Source of the DNA: Spirochaetales bacterium
GTDB lineage: Bacteria > Spirochaetota > Leptospiria > Leptospirales > Leptonemataceae
Direction: 5' to 3'
Length of the DNA stretch: 64,000 bases
NCBI GenBank assembly: GCA_015075425.1
Contig: JABTUL010000001.1
Span: 620,001-684,000 of the forward strand
The notes under the pieces were generated by a model that was given only the letters and a program-made list of their open reading frames with translations, was not told the DNA's origin and made no database searches. A program made the position numbers and the translations under genes. Within the stretch, counting starts at the first letter, position 1, and each line of letters starts with the position of its first letter. This document shows positions 8,166 to 17,187 of the stretch, piece by piece.

Positions 8166-9080
8166 CTATAGCCGGCCAAGCCAGGCAGCGCCGATGACTC
8201 CGGCGGAGTCTCCCAGGTGATTGGCAAGCAGCGGAGTTTTCAGATCAATGCTAAAAGAATATCTATGAATTTTTTCCAGACCGGTGGTGTAAAGTTCTGG
8301 AATCTGCGACAGTCCACCGCCTAAAACCAGGCAATCGGGATCCAGGATGCTGATGAGTCCGCCCACGGCACGGCCAAAGTCTTCCAGAAACTGTTCCCAG
8401 ATGAAAAGCGCTGCTTTTTCTCCACCAAGAGCCCGCTTGCGCAATTCAGCCACGCCGATTGCCTCATTGGTTTGTTCCTGATAGATTTTTTGCAGAGCGC
8501 CACCGGAAATCTTTGTTTCAATGCAGCCCACATTGCCACAGTAGCACTTCCTCCCGGCCGGGTCGATACTCATGTGTCCCCATTCACCGGCGATGGAATG
8601 CGGCCCATCGCGTACCTGACCGCCAATGACCAGGCCGCCACCGCAGCCCGTTCCCATAATGATGCCAAAGACCAGATTGTAGCCGCGTCCGGCCCCGGAC
8701 AGGGCCTCCGCCAGGGCAAAGCAGTTGGCATCGTTTGCGATCACGATTTCATGCCCGGTCAGTTCCCGCAGATCACGGCCCAGGGGTTGACCGATGAGTT
8801 CCGTGGTATTGGCATTCTGGACCAGTCCGCTGCCTGGCCGCAGGGATCCGGGAATGCCCATACCCACCGGTGCATCGGGCCCGGCCACTGCAGTTGCCTC
8901 TTTTAGCAGCGCAGCAATGGCCTCCAGTATTGCCTGGTAGCGATCTTTTGCCTGGTGCATGGGAGGAGGTGTTGGCCGGCGTTCTCGAAGCAGGATCTTT
9001 CCATCACAGTCCAGGACAACGGCTTCGATTTTGGTCCCGCCCAGGTCTATGCCGATGCGCTTTTCTCTCTGCAGTTCCAC
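8166..9080 (-). CDS. ROK-family sugar kinase (Mak/fructokinase-like)
   Basis: 304-residue cytoplasmic hexose kinase of the ROK family. The phosphate-binding block IGIDLGGTKIE is at residues 10-20. The acidic catalytic region is VIANDANCFALAEA. GTGCGGG and the zinc-binding CYCGNVGCIE block (the ROK signature cysteines) are both intact. The order of blocks and spacing are closest to E. coli fructokinase Mak or NagK, so fructose, glucose or N-acetylglucosamine are all possible substrates. Only 5 bp separate it from the upstream gene at 9086, suggesting co-transcription with it. Confidence 0.88.
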   Translation of the reverse strand: MELQREKRIGIDLGGTKIEAVVLDCDGKILLRERRPTPPPMHQAKDRYQAILEAIAALLKEATAVAGPDAPVGMGIPGSLRPGSGLVQNANTTELIGQPLGRDLRELTGHEIVIANDANCFALAEALSGAGRGYNLVFGIIMGTGCGGGLVIGGQVRDGPHSIAGEWGHMSIDPAGRKCYCGNVGCIETKISGGALQKIYQEQTNEAIGVAELRKRALGGEKAALFIWEQFLEDFGRAVGGLISILDPDCLVLGGGLSQIPELYTTGLEKIHRYSFSIDLKTPLLANHLGDSAGVIGAAWLGRL

Positions 9081-9085
9081 CCCTC

Positions 9086-9691
9086 TTACGTGGTGCTCCC
9101 TGGTAGATGGAAATGGCGCTGCTGGCGATCAATGGCTTCAATTTTTTGCTCAATCTTCAGTAGCTCCGGCACTTTGCGGATCAAAAGCTGGTATTCCGGG
9201 GAAAATTCTTTCTCCATGGTGGTCTGGCCAAAAAGCTGCATGATATTGCATTCGTGGGAATCACGGATAGATTTGTTGATCCGTTGCGTCAGTTTATGAA
9301 ATAAGGTTTCCAGGTGTCCGCGGTAGGAGACCAGATTGTAGGCGGCCATCAGGGTGTTATTGATTTCCTGATACAGGGCTTTGCGATCCACCTGCCGTGC
9401 ATCCAGGTGCTGCTTGGCAAGTAACTTGAAAAGTTTAAGTTTGTCTTCCAGCGCGGGGACCCGGACTTCAATCTGTTCCATACGTTTGCGTAAGAATTCC
9501 AGAAAACGAAACAGGGCCAGATAGGAATTAGGGCAGGCCGCGTCGCGGATGGTCCCGGTTTTGGGTTCAATGTCCGCCAGAGTTACGGGCTTATCTCCAA
9601 AATAGCGCAGATCCTCGCCAAAATTATTGCGTAAAAAATCTTCCCAGGGATATTCTGTTTTTTCCGGAATGGGCATGTTGATCTTAAGCAT
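9086..9691 (-). CDS. conserved protein of unknown function
   Basis: 201-residue soluble protein, unrecognised. It is rich in charged helices: residues 60-110 (FLEFLRKRMEQIEVRVPALEDKLK region) and a second helical stretch after residue 120. No signal peptide or catalytic motif is visible. The frame is open back to 9787, but the block beginning MLKINMPIPEKTEYP looks like the true N-terminus, so I chose ATG 9691. With the longer start it would overlap the upstream lipoprotein gene by 25 bp. It forms the middle of a minus-strand gene string running from 10490 to 8166. Confidence 0.6.
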   Translation of the reverse strand: MLKINMPIPEKTEYPWEDFLRNNFGEDLRYFGDKPVTLADIEPKTGTIRDAACPNSYLALFRFLEFLRKRMEQIEVRVPALEDKLKLFKLLAKQHLDARQVDRKALYQEINNTLMAAYNLVSYRGHLETLFHKLTQRINKSIRDSHECNIMQLFGQTTMEKEFSPEYQLLIRKVPELLKIEQKIEAIDRQQRHFHLPGSTT

Positions 9692-9762
9692 ACTCGATTG
9701 CCGGGTGGAAATAGCCCGCGAGAGGTAGATATCGTAGTGATGTTCGCCGCGATCCAATCCGT

Positions 9763-10092
9763 TCAGCCTGGCGGACGGACCACGCAATCGGCTTGAATGA
9801 GCAGACGCGGAAAAGAAATCAAAATATATGAATGATTGAAGTATTCAAGCTCAATGTTTTTCAGTTCCTGACAGTTGTATTCTACAGCGGTGCGCAGGAG
9901 TGCTTCCTTAATGTCCGGTGTCGGGCCAACAGGAATGAGACCAAAAATGAGCAGGTCGCCTGAGATTTTATGAGCGATTTTCACGCTGCCGCCTGTGGCC
10001 GGGCTCTGTGATTCAAAGAGCAAAATCTTCTGCGACAACGGGGTAATGCAACTGCATAAAGAAAGAAGGCAGAGCGTAATCCAGGATTTCAC
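9763..10092 (-). CDS. small putative lipoprotein, paralogue of its upstream neighbour
   Basis: 109 residues from a GTG start at 10092, preceded by a strong GGAGG five bases away. A hydrophobic signal ends in a lipobox-like LCLLSLCSC. The mature part contains GDLLIFGLIPVG and ends CQELKNIELEYFNHSYILISF-PRLLIQADC. The upstream gene product has the matching CTELQNVDLELYDWNFYLFGF-PRLIIRADC, so the pair arose by tandem duplication. The GTG overlaps the TGA of that gene (GTGA). The short beta-rich repeat is reminiscent of TRL-type small lipoproteins, but that is only a guess. Confidence 0.7.
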   Translation of the reverse strand: MKSWITLCLLSLCSCITPLSQKILLFESQSPATGGSVKIAHKISGDLLIFGLIPVGPTPDIKEALLRTAVEYNCQELKNIELEYFNHSYILISFPRLLIQADCVVRPPG

Positions 10093-10490
10093 GGTCCACC
10101 TCCGGGTGCCGGTGCGCCCGGCTTTTCTCCGGCTGGCTTTTCCAGAGCGGGCTTTTCTGTGGCCGGCGTCTGGGAGCGCAAACAATCGGCACGAATGATG
10201 AGCCGGGGAAAGCCAAAGAGATAAAAATTCCAGTCATACAATTCCAGGTCCACGTTTTGTAGCTCCGTGCACTGGTGGATGGCCCGGGTAACATGCAAGG
10301 AGCGCCATACGTCGGGTGAACTGCCGGTGGCAATGCGCAAAATGAGGACATCACCGGTGAACGCCTGGGTAATCCTTTCCACACCGGGCGCTGCCTTCGG
10401 GTTGTAGCTATGGAAGCTCTTGTGGGCAAGAGGCAGGCGGCAGTAGAAAAGCATGAGACCGGCCGTAAAGATTGTGCAGACGATCCGCAT
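10089..10490 (-). CDS. small secreted protein, paralogue of the downstream lipoprotein
   Basis: 133 residues. The N-terminus (MRIVCTIFTAGLMLFYCRLPLA) is a signal sequence, possibly with a lipid-modified Cys. The core GDVLILRIATGSSPDVWRSL followed by the CTELQNVDLELYDWN block is homologous to the 9763 product. It adds a Pro/Glu/Lys-rich C-terminal tail (residues 110-133). It is first gene of a minus-strand operon with 9763, 9086 and perhaps the ROK kinase. Function unknown; an outer-surface or periplasmic location is likely from the signal. Confidence 0.65.
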   Translation of the reverse strand: MRIVCTIFTAGLMLFYCRLPLAHKSFHSYNPKAAPGVERITQAFTGDVLILRIATGSSPDVWRSLHVTRAIHQCTELQNVDLELYDWNFYLFGFPRLIIRADCLRSQTPATEKPALEKPAGEKPGAPAPGGGP

Positions 10491-10569
10491 GATGCATGCT
10501 TTACCACCCGGACGCGGCTACAAGCCCTTTTTGGCTTGCGGATGTCCAACAGGCTCAAAGCCTGCCCTG

Positions 10570-12663
10570 ATGGCAGAGGAGGCGAAAGCCGCGGCCCGTG
10601 CAGAAATCGTGGTGGACCATGCCCGTGCCCTGCGCGCCTTTGCTTCCCCTAATGTTGATTTTGGCATCGTTCATCCGGCGCCCTTCAAAACCCACATCCG
10701 GGTACTCGGCCAGATTTACGATACGATTCAGCGCTTCCTCATTGGGGAGACGCGCAAAACAGACAGCTTTTATCCAGAAACCGACGAACTTTACCGGGAT
10801 CTGCAACTGCTCAAACGCTCCATTAGCGACAAAACGCCCATGCCTTCTCCGGAACAGTTCCGCCAGTTACTCCGCCTTCTGGCCACGACAGAGCCGCCCT
10901 TTATTCATTTTGTCCGTGAGCTTACTTTTGGCGGCGCGGGCTTTGTTGCCGCTACCGTTTATGTTGCCCCCACAGAAAAGCATCCGGATAAGGTGCAGGT
11001 TGCCTACCAGGCCGCCCTGCGCAACTCCGCCAACGCTGTCAAGGACCTGATCAACAAGCACTACAACAACGACGATTTTGAAGAACAGTGCAAGACACTC
11101 AATCGAGTGGAAGATCTGCGTCCGGCCAGGTCGCGAGCCGATGCTGTTCTGCGCACCATTTTTCTGCGCGACGAGGCTATCGCTGCGGAAGACCGCGAAG
11201 AGCAGGAGCGTTTGCGTCGCATCAATGAGCAGATCAATCGCTTCCTGTATCGACCGCTCATGCAGCAGTTGTTTCGCGAAGGCCATCTGCTTTCTTTGAG
11301 CACCCAGGCTTACCGTCAGACAGGTATTCCCGGGGCGGATCGGCTTACAGACTTTATGTTCTTCAATGAACCGGAGCGATTGCAGAGTCGATTGCAACAA
11401 ATTGTAAATTTACTGGATTCCAACTTTTGCTGGCCCTACCTGCCCCGCGATCAGGTAGACGATCTGCGCTCCAGCTACAAGGCAGAAGAAAGGAGTATGG
11501 AGGATTTTGCCGAATCCCTGGGTGAGCTGGTGCTGCAGAGTTTGAAGTCGGCGGACCGGCCGGCGGTGCTCCTTGAACTGGGCTGTGAAGCCATACTCCT
11601 TTCGCGCTGGCAGAAGGATTATTTACAGAAAAAGGAGCAAACTGACGCTCAAGATGCCTGGCAGAAAATTCTGTCCCGATTGAAAAAGCATGGCAACATG
11701 GTGCGCGTCACACGAAGCCGGCTGGATCAATTTCTCCCCGATCAACTCAAGGAAATCATAGCCGGGCGGGTGGCCAGCATTCTCTGTCTGACGGATCCGG
11801 TGGACCGGGTGGATAATGCGGCAGCGGTGGATCTGCGTTCCTACAATGCCGTATTCTTGCTGCTAAAAGACAGGCAGTGTACTGCCGGAGCCATCGACAG
11901 CGCCGTTGAATTGTTTCGCAAAAGTGGGGACCCCTACCTCATCCGGGTGCTGGAGATGATCTTGAATCTGGATACTACCGCCGATGAAGTTCTCAAGAAC
12001 TATGTGGCTCCCGCTTACCTGCTCAAGCTGCGCGAAGCGGCTGCAGAGTCTTACTGGCCCATGCTACCCTGGTGGCAGCGGATCTACTATACGCTGACAG
12101 GCCGCGACGTGAGCCATATCAAGCTGGACCGGTTGAAGAAGGCCTTGCGTATCCAACAGGAAAAAACCAGAGAATCCCGCCAGGCCCGGCGTGACAAAGA
12201 GGCCCGGCAATCGGCGGAGCGTGAAATCAAATCCCGGGCCAGGTCCAATCTGCGACAGGTTGCGGCAGCGGATGCACCGCCGGATACCGGGCCACTGCGG
12301 CAAAGCATTGAAAGTAAACTCCGTCAGGGAATTTTCCCGGTGCGCCAGATGCTACTTGATGATGCCGGCCCGGAGCGCAAAACCTTTGAACAGCTCCTTG
12401 GTCTCATTGACGTGGGCGCTCAATCGGTGCGCAGCATCCGGCGGATAACTTTGCCGGTGAATGAGCCGGTTTATGTCACGGAAGAGATGCTGGAAAAAAA
12501 TCGGGATCTTTTACTGGATATCTGCGAGCGCGGCTCTACTGAAGTGACGGAGGTTCAGCTGGCCTCCGATGTTAAAGTAGCTTTAAGTGATCCGTCGCGG
12601 GGAAAACGTCAGCTCAGCCGGGAGGATTACCGGGCCCTGGCCCAGTTTATTGAGCGCTCTTAA
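10570..12663 (+). CDS. large cytoplasmic protein of unknown function
   Basis: 697 residues from ATG 10570. The open frame reaches back to 10453, but that part overlaps the divergent gene and is not protein-like. Mostly alpha-helical, with no signal or membrane segment. A long charged stretch (about residues 545-615, IQQEKTRESRQARRDKEARQ and neighbours) is probably coiled coil. The rest resembles no enzyme family I can name. It may belong to the large lineage-specific cytoplasmic proteins of Leptospirales. It lies 68 bp upstream of comEC in the same direction, so the two may be co-transcribed. Confidence 0.7.
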   Translation: MAEEAKAAARAEIVVDHARALRAFASPNVDFGIVHPAPFKTHIRVLGQIYDTIQRFLIGETRKTDSFYPETDELYRDLQLLKRSISDKTPMPSPEQFRQLLRLLATTEPPFIHFVRELTFGGAGFVAATVYVAPTEKHPDKVQVAYQAALRNSANAVKDLINKHYNNDDFEEQCKTLNRVEDLRPARSRADAVLRTIFLRDEAIAAEDREEQERLRRINEQINRFLYRPLMQQLFREGHLLSLSTQAYRQTGIPGADRLTDFMFFNEPERLQSRLQQIVNLLDSNFCWPYLPRDQVDDLRSSYKAEERSMEDFAESLGELVLQSLKSADRPAVLLELGCEAILLSRWQKDYLQKKEQTDAQDAWQKILSRLKKHGNMVRVTRSRLDQFLPDQLKEIIAGRVASILCLTDPVDRVDNAAAVDLRSYNAVFLLLKDRQCTAGAIDSAVELFRKSGDPYLIRVLEMILNLDTTADEVLKNYVAPAYLLKLREAAAESYWPMLPWWQRIYYTLTGRDVSHIKLDRLKKALRIQQEKTRESRQARRDKEARQSAEREIKSRARSNLRQVAAADAPPDTGPLRQSIESKLRQGIFPVRQMLLDDAGPERKTFEQLLGLIDVGAQSVRSIRRITLPVNEPVYVTEEMLEKNRDLLLDICERGSTEVTEVQLASDVKVALSDPSRGKRQLSREDYRALAQFIERS

Positions 12664-12731
12664 AAAGAGCCGCTCAGTAGAAAAGCACCGGTAAAAAAGC
12701 AACAAAAACGGAGCGGCAGACCTTTCCCGGT

Positions 12732-14342
12732 ATGCCCGTTCTGATTTCTAAACTCGCGCTGCTTGCTCTGTCTCTGCTGGCTTTTCAAGCAGGGGAGCCT
12801 TTCCACAACCTGATCCTTCTTTTGGGGTTTTCTCTGGCGGTCCTCTTCCTGTCTCTGTGCTTCCCCTGGCGGCGATTCCTGTACGTCTGGCCTTTCTTCC
12901 TGGGTCTTGTGGCCTATCATGAAGAGCCCTACCGCGCAAGAGACTATCTTCATCCGCTGCCCGTAGAACGTTATGGCGCCATACTCTATCGGGCCCGGGT
13001 GCAAAAAATGTACGGGGAGAAAGTCGCTCTTGTGGATCTAAAGCCGCTGGCGCGCGAAAAGCGATTTTTTCCCAAACGAATCCGGGGCAGTAAAAGGCGA
13101 CGGCCGCTGTTCCAGAGAGTGTCCACTCTGGATTTACCTGCCGTGCGCGATACGATCGTCCTGTCCGGATTTTCCTTGCGAGCGGGCTGCGAGATATCGT
13201 TTCGTCTGTACGGCCGGTCAGTGCCGGAGCCGCTGGGGGATTCATCGTTTCATCAATATTTGCGATCGCGGGGAGCAAAGACATTCATCCGGATTCATCA
13301 TTCCTTTCTTCTGGAAGAAAGTTGTCCGCCGCCGGATCTGCGCGACAGACTTCTGGCCGGTTTGAAAAACATGCTCGCTCAAAAACTCAGCAGGGATGCA
13401 GCGGCCATTGCCACCGGAATGCTGACGGGAAACTACCGCTTGCTTGACCCTCAGCTGCGCGAGCAGGCGCGAGCGAGCGGTGTGCTTCATCTTTTTGCGG
13501 CCAGCGGACTGCATGCGGGAATCGTATACGGTCTTTTCTTTTTTCCTATGGCCATGCTAATGGGGCGCAGGCGGCCGCTGGTGCTCTGTCTGGGGCTTAT
13601 TCCCCCTCTTTTCTACTTGTATCTTCTCTCTTTCCCGCTTTCACTCCTTCGTGCGTTTTCATTTCTTCTCCTGTACTCTTTTTCTGTGATCCAGGGTAGA
13701 CCTTTTTCCCGCGCGCACTTGCTTGCCGGAAGCGCATTGCTTTGTTTTGCCTTTGAGCCACGCTCCTTTGTTTCTGCCGGTGCGGCGCTATCCTTTGCTG
13801 CAGTCACGGGAATTCTGTACTTTTACAAACCGGTATTTGAACTGTGGAAGGTTCGCTCCAGCATTTTGCGCATCTGCTGGGCTCAATGTGCGCTCTCCAT
13901 CAGTGCCGGTCTATTCACTCTGCCGGTTCTGGCGCTTCTTTTTGGAAAAGTGGGGCAGTCGGGATTGTACTTCAATTCTGTGCTTGTGCCTTTAACGTCT
14001 CTGGCTCTACCCCTCCTTGTGATCGCTCTCTTACTGGAAATTCTGGCCGTGGAACTTTCCCTGGCAGATGGTCTTTTATCGCCGCTCTGGGAAATCCTGG
14101 ATTGGCTGTTCCTGATTTTTGTGAAGTTTCTGGACGCCGGCATAGCCTACAACGTGGAAAATACAGAAGTCTATCAGATCGTCATTCCCGGTCTCCTGCT
14201 TGCCGCTGTACTGCCTTTTTGTCGCAGGGGAAGGATCAAACTTCTGGCGGGCTTTCTGATTTTTTATCAGTATGCCCGCTTGAGCCTGCCGGCCCAGGAG
14301 CTGCTTGCGCGCCTCGGGCCCCTTGTTCCCGTGCCGCTTTAG
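12732..14342 (+). CDS. comEC: ComEC/Rec2-type DNA-uptake channel, core only
   Basis: 536-residue polytopic inner-membrane protein. ComEC carries single-stranded DNA across the membrane during natural transformation. Membrane segments open the protein (residues 5-55), followed by a soluble OB-like region (about 80-205) and the competence core with HLFAASGLHAGIVYG, then about eight further membrane helices to residue 505. The C-terminal metallo-beta-lactamase nuclease domain of long ComEC proteins is absent; the protein ends soon after the last helix. A prepilin peptidase gene occurs in the same window (44726). The ATG at 12732 has no strong ribosome binding site. Confidence 0.85.
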   Translation: MPVLISKLALLALSLLAFQAGEPFHNLILLLGFSLAVLFLSLCFPWRRFLYVWPFFLGLVAYHEEPYRARDYLHPLPVERYGAILYRARVQKMYGEKVALVDLKPLAREKRFFPKRIRGSKRRRPLFQRVSTLDLPAVRDTIVLSGFSLRAGCEISFRLYGRSVPEPLGDSSFHQYLRSRGAKTFIRIHHSFLLEESCPPPDLRDRLLAGLKNMLAQKLSRDAAAIATGMLTGNYRLLDPQLREQARASGVLHLFAASGLHAGIVYGLFFFPMAMLMGRRRPLVLCLGLIPPLFYLYLLSFPLSLLRAFSFLLLYSFSVIQGRPFSRAHLLAGSALLCFAFEPRSFVSAGAALSFAAVTGILYFYKPVFELWKVRSSILRICWAQCALSISAGLFTLPVLALLFGKVGQSGLYFNSVLVPLTSLALPLLVIALLLEILAVELSLADGLLSPLWEILDWLFLIFVKFLDAGIAYNVENTEVYQIVIPGLLLAAVLPFCRRGRIKLLAGFLIFYQYARLSLPAQELLARLGPLVPVPL

Positions 14343-14364
14343 CTCAAAAGGCAGGGAGCGATTT

Positions 14365-15834
14365 ATGCCCAACGGTGTGATGATGCAGTACTTTCACTGG
14401 TACAATCGGCCCGAAGATGAATTGTGGCAAACGTTACAGAAAGAGGCCGCAGTTCTTGCGAGTTGTGGCTTCACCGCACTCTGGTTGCCTCCGGCTTATA
14501 AAGGCATGAGTGGTCAGAGCGATGTGGGCTACGGTGTCTATGATCTGTACGATCTGGGTGAGTTCGCTCAGCGCGGCGCTGTGCGTACCCGTTATGGAAA
14601 TAGAGAGCAGTATCTGGCCGCGCTCAGCGCTTTGAAGCACCAGGGGATCCACCGTTACGCAGACGTGGTGCTCAATCATCGCATGGGCGGCGATTCCCTG
14701 GAGTCGGCCCGGGCCACGCCGTACCATCAGCATGATCGCATCCATCCGGCCGGGCCGCTGCGCGATGTGCGCACCTACACCCATTTTCATTTTCCGGGCC
14801 GCGGCGGGAAGCATTCGCGATTTGAATGGCATTACCGGCATTTTGACGCTGTCGATTACGATGACCTTTCTCGCGAAGAGGGCAAAGTATTCCTTTTTGA
14901 GGGAAAATCTTTTGATGATTTTGTGGCTCTGGAGAAAGGAAACTTTGCCTATCTTATGGGTGCCGATATCGACTTTCAAAATCCGGAAGTGCGTCAGGAA
15001 ATCCTGGATTGGGGCAAATGGTATCTGGATACAACCGGAGTGGAGGGCTTCCGCCTGGATGCCATCAAACACATCGCTGCCTGGTTTTTTCCCGAGTGGC
15101 TGGATGCCCTGGAGAAACACTGCGGTCGTGACCTTTTTGTCGTGGGCGAGTACTGGGTGCCGGATATCGCTACGCTGCACTGGTATCTGAACAGCATGGG
15201 TGGCCGGATGTCCGTTTTTGACGTGCCGCTGCATTTTAATTTTCACTATGCCAGTCGGGCCGGTGGAAGCTATGATATGCGTTACATACTTCATAACTCT
15301 TTGATGAAGGAAAGACCCACCCAGGCCGTGACCTTTGTGGACAATCATGATTCGCAGCCGCTTCAAGCGCTGGAATCCGTGGTGGAGCCCTGGTTTAAGC
15401 CTCTTGCTTATGCTCTGATTTTGTTGCGGGCAGAAGGCTATCCCTGCGTATTTTATCCCGACTATTACGGCGCAGAGTATGAGGACCGCGGCCGTGATGG
15501 TCAAAACCACAAGATTGTGATGCCCGCCCACAAATATTTGCTGGATGTATTTTTACAAGCAAGGCGTTTGTATGCTTATGGAGAGCAGTTGGATTACTTT
15601 GATCACTTTAATACCGTGGGCTGGACGCGCCTCGGTGATAAGGAGCATCCACGTGCCCTGGCTGTTCTTTTAAGCGATGGACCTGGTGGTAGCAAATGGA
15701 TGGAAGTGCGCCGGCCCCGGGGCCGATTCCGCGATCTCACCGGACATTGTCCGGAAGTTGTCGAGGCCAATGAATGGGGCTGGGCGGAGTTTCGCTGTCC
15801 GGGAGGATCGGTGTCGGTCTGGTTGCAGGAGTGA
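14365..15834 (+). CDS. cytoplasmic alpha-amylase (GH13)
   Basis: 489-residue GH13 enzyme hydrolysing alpha-1,4-glucans. It has no signal peptide. It begins MPNGVMMQYFHWY, typical of subfamily 5 cytoplasmic alpha-amylases such as AmyS. Conserved region I is DVVLNHRMGGD. The nucleophile Asp is in GFRLDAIKHIAAW, the acid/base Glu in VVGEYWVP and the third Asp in FVDNHDSQP. A short C-terminal beta domain follows. I chose ATG 14365 after a GGGAG-like site; it starts 22 bp past the comEC stop. Likely role is turnover of internal glycogen or maltodextrin. Confidence 0.92.
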   Translation: MPNGVMMQYFHWYNRPEDELWQTLQKEAAVLASCGFTALWLPPAYKGMSGQSDVGYGVYDLYDLGEFAQRGAVRTRYGNREQYLAALSALKHQGIHRYADVVLNHRMGGDSLESARATPYHQHDRIHPAGPLRDVRTYTHFHFPGRGGKHSRFEWHYRHFDAVDYDDLSREEGKVFLFEGKSFDDFVALEKGNFAYLMGADIDFQNPEVRQEILDWGKWYLDTTGVEGFRLDAIKHIAAWFFPEWLDALEKHCGRDLFVVGEYWVPDIATLHWYLNSMGGRMSVFDVPLHFNFHYASRAGGSYDMRYILHNSLMKERPTQAVTFVDNHDSQPLQALESVVEPWFKPLAYALILLRAEGYPCVFYPDYYGAEYEDRGRDGQNHKIVMPAHKYLLDVFLQARRLYAYGEQLDYFDHFNTVGWTRLGDKEHPRALAVLLSDGPGGSKWMEVRRPRGRFRDLTGHCPEVVEANEWGWAEFRCPGGSVSVWLQE

Positions 15835-15849
15835 GGGGCGGCGGTTAAA

Positions 15850-16113
15850 TCACGCGAAGGCCACAGCGCCGCGCGCCCGATCCTCGAGCAACAGCGTAAC
15901 AGGATCGATGGACAAATCGAGCTGCAATCGATTCTTCAATGGTCCCACCGGCCTACTGGGCGGTGTGAAATGCATCCGTGAATCCGGGGGAACGGGACCT
16001 ATCCGGGCAATTGGATGCTCACGATCCGTAACAACGATTTGCTCTCCCTGTTCTGCAAGTCGTAACTCCTGACTCAGATGTGCCTTGAGTTTGGATACGG
16101 AAATGGTCCTCAT
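15850..16113 (-). CDS. Phd/YefM-type antitoxin without an adjacent toxin
   Basis: 87-residue protein. The N-terminus MRTISVSKLKAHLSQELRLA is the Phd/YefM DNA-binding fold, followed by GEQIVVTDREHPIARIGPV, the usual dimerisation strand. The C-terminal tail (LDLSIDPVTLLLEDRARG) resembles a toxin-binding segment. Two in-frame ATGs lie in duplicated sequence, at 16134 and 16113; the second begins the conserved fold. No PIN, Doc or RelE toxin gene is adjacent on either side, so it is an orphan here. Confidence 0.75.
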   Translation of the reverse strand: MRTISVSKLKAHLSQELRLAEQGEQIVVTDREHPIARIGPVPPDSRMHFTPPSRPVGPLKNRLQLDLSIDPVTLLLEDRARGAVAFA

Positions 16114-16131
16114 AGGACCATCCGAGGTCCT
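16105..16131 (-). promoter_or_regulatory. candidate Phd autoregulatory operator
   Basis: GGTCCT at 16105-16110, AGGACC at 16114-16119 and GGTCCT at 16126-16131 make an exact 6-3-6 inverted repeat plus a direct copy, overlapping the start codon. Phd/YefM proteins bind short palindromes in their own promoter, so this is a natural operator candidate. Protein binding is inferred. Confidence 0.45.
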
Positions 16132-16242
16132 CATTGCAGATGGTCAAGCGGAAGGGCGGGAGCCCGAAACCTGAAAAGTGCGGCGCTCCGGGCCAACCCA
16201 TTTTGAGTTGCAATTCGCCGGCCGCGTTGGTACTTTCCCTTC

Positions 16243-17157
16243 ATGATGCGTTTGATGGCCCTTTTACTGAGTTTCCTTCTCCTGGCGGGATGCCAGCAGC
16301 CCGCCGAGGATGGGAATTCCGGCCTGTTACTGGCCAGCCTCTTGGTTCTGGGGCAGAAAAAATCGTCATCCTCCCGCGACGTGCCCATCGTGGCCTATGC
16401 TGGCGACAGCACCTATCTGAGTCGGGCCCAGACTGCATTGAATGCCTGGAGTATTGATCTGGCCACTAACTACATTACCAATACCCGTTACATGGGAAAT
16501 TCCAGTACGGCACACCACCCCAATACCTGGATTACCACAGCAACGAATGCCAGTTGCAGCCGCAAGGGCGTGGACACTTCCACCCTGGGAACAACTTGCC
16601 TGTCCGGCGCCGTCATTGGCGTTTGTGAAACCCGCTACACCAGTTCCGGTCAAATAGTGGATATTACCGCCGTCATGGAGGAGGATTTTCAAGACGGAGG
16701 GGACACGGCCGCGCTGAAGCAGGCTGTTTTCTCACATGAAATTGGTCATTGCCTGGGTCTCAAGCACGTCGATGGAGCCGGGACTTTGATCATGCATCCG
16801 GACACTACGGGTGCCACCACGCCGCATGCCAATGAGCTGGCAGCCGTCTCTGCCACCTATGAACCCTGCTGTACTGCGCCCACCACGCATATCAATCGTT
16901 TTACCGGAACAGGGAATCCTTCGGCCAACGGCAGTACCAATCCTACGGGAAACTCGATCTACTGGCGGAGCTTTCCTGTTTTCTATATTTACTACGACAT
17001 GGGCAACACCATGACTTTTGCTGAATCCATGGATGAGGCGCCACGCGGTGAAGTCTTTGATGAAGAACTGATCACGGTGCACCACTATCTCATGGAAGAT
17101 GGCACGGAAAAAAGCTATCGTGTTTATGCCGATGGGCGGCGGGTTTTGTTGCGCTGA
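16243..17157 (+). CDS. metzincin-type zinc metalloprotease lipoprotein
   Basis: 304 residues. A signal sequence ends in the lipobox LLAGC (Cys17), so the protein is lipid-anchored at the cell envelope. The zinc site is a full HExxHxxGxxH: HEIGHCLGLKH at residues 165-175. A downstream Met at about 184 (LIMHPD) is positioned as the metzincin Met-turn. Several cysteines (105, 119, 128, 170, and a Cys pair near 213) could form disulfides. It is closest in style to matrixin-like or M12-type bacterial proteases. Substrate unknown. It is transcribed alone. Confidence 0.85.
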   Translation: MMRLMALLLSFLLLAGCQQPAEDGNSGLLLASLLVLGQKKSSSSRDVPIVAYAGDSTYLSRAQTALNAWSIDLATNYITNTRYMGNSSTAHHPNTWITTATNASCSRKGVDTSTLGTTCLSGAVIGVCETRYTSSGQIVDITAVMEEDFQDGGDTAALKQAVFSHEIGHCLGLKHVDGAGTLIMHPDTTGATTPHANELAAVSATYEPCCTAPTTHINRFTGTGNPSANGSTNPTGNSIYWRSFPVFYIYYDMGNTMTFAESMDEAPRGEVFDEELITVHHYLMEDGTEKSYRVYADGRRVLLR

Positions 17158-17187
17158 AGATCGCTCGCCGCGCGTCCCAAGCTTGCA

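Noticed and set aside
14434-15531. Long minus-strand open frame (365 codons) opposite the amylase gene
   Set aside because: It is the antisense shadow of a gene with complete GH13 motifs. Its translation has no family resemblance.
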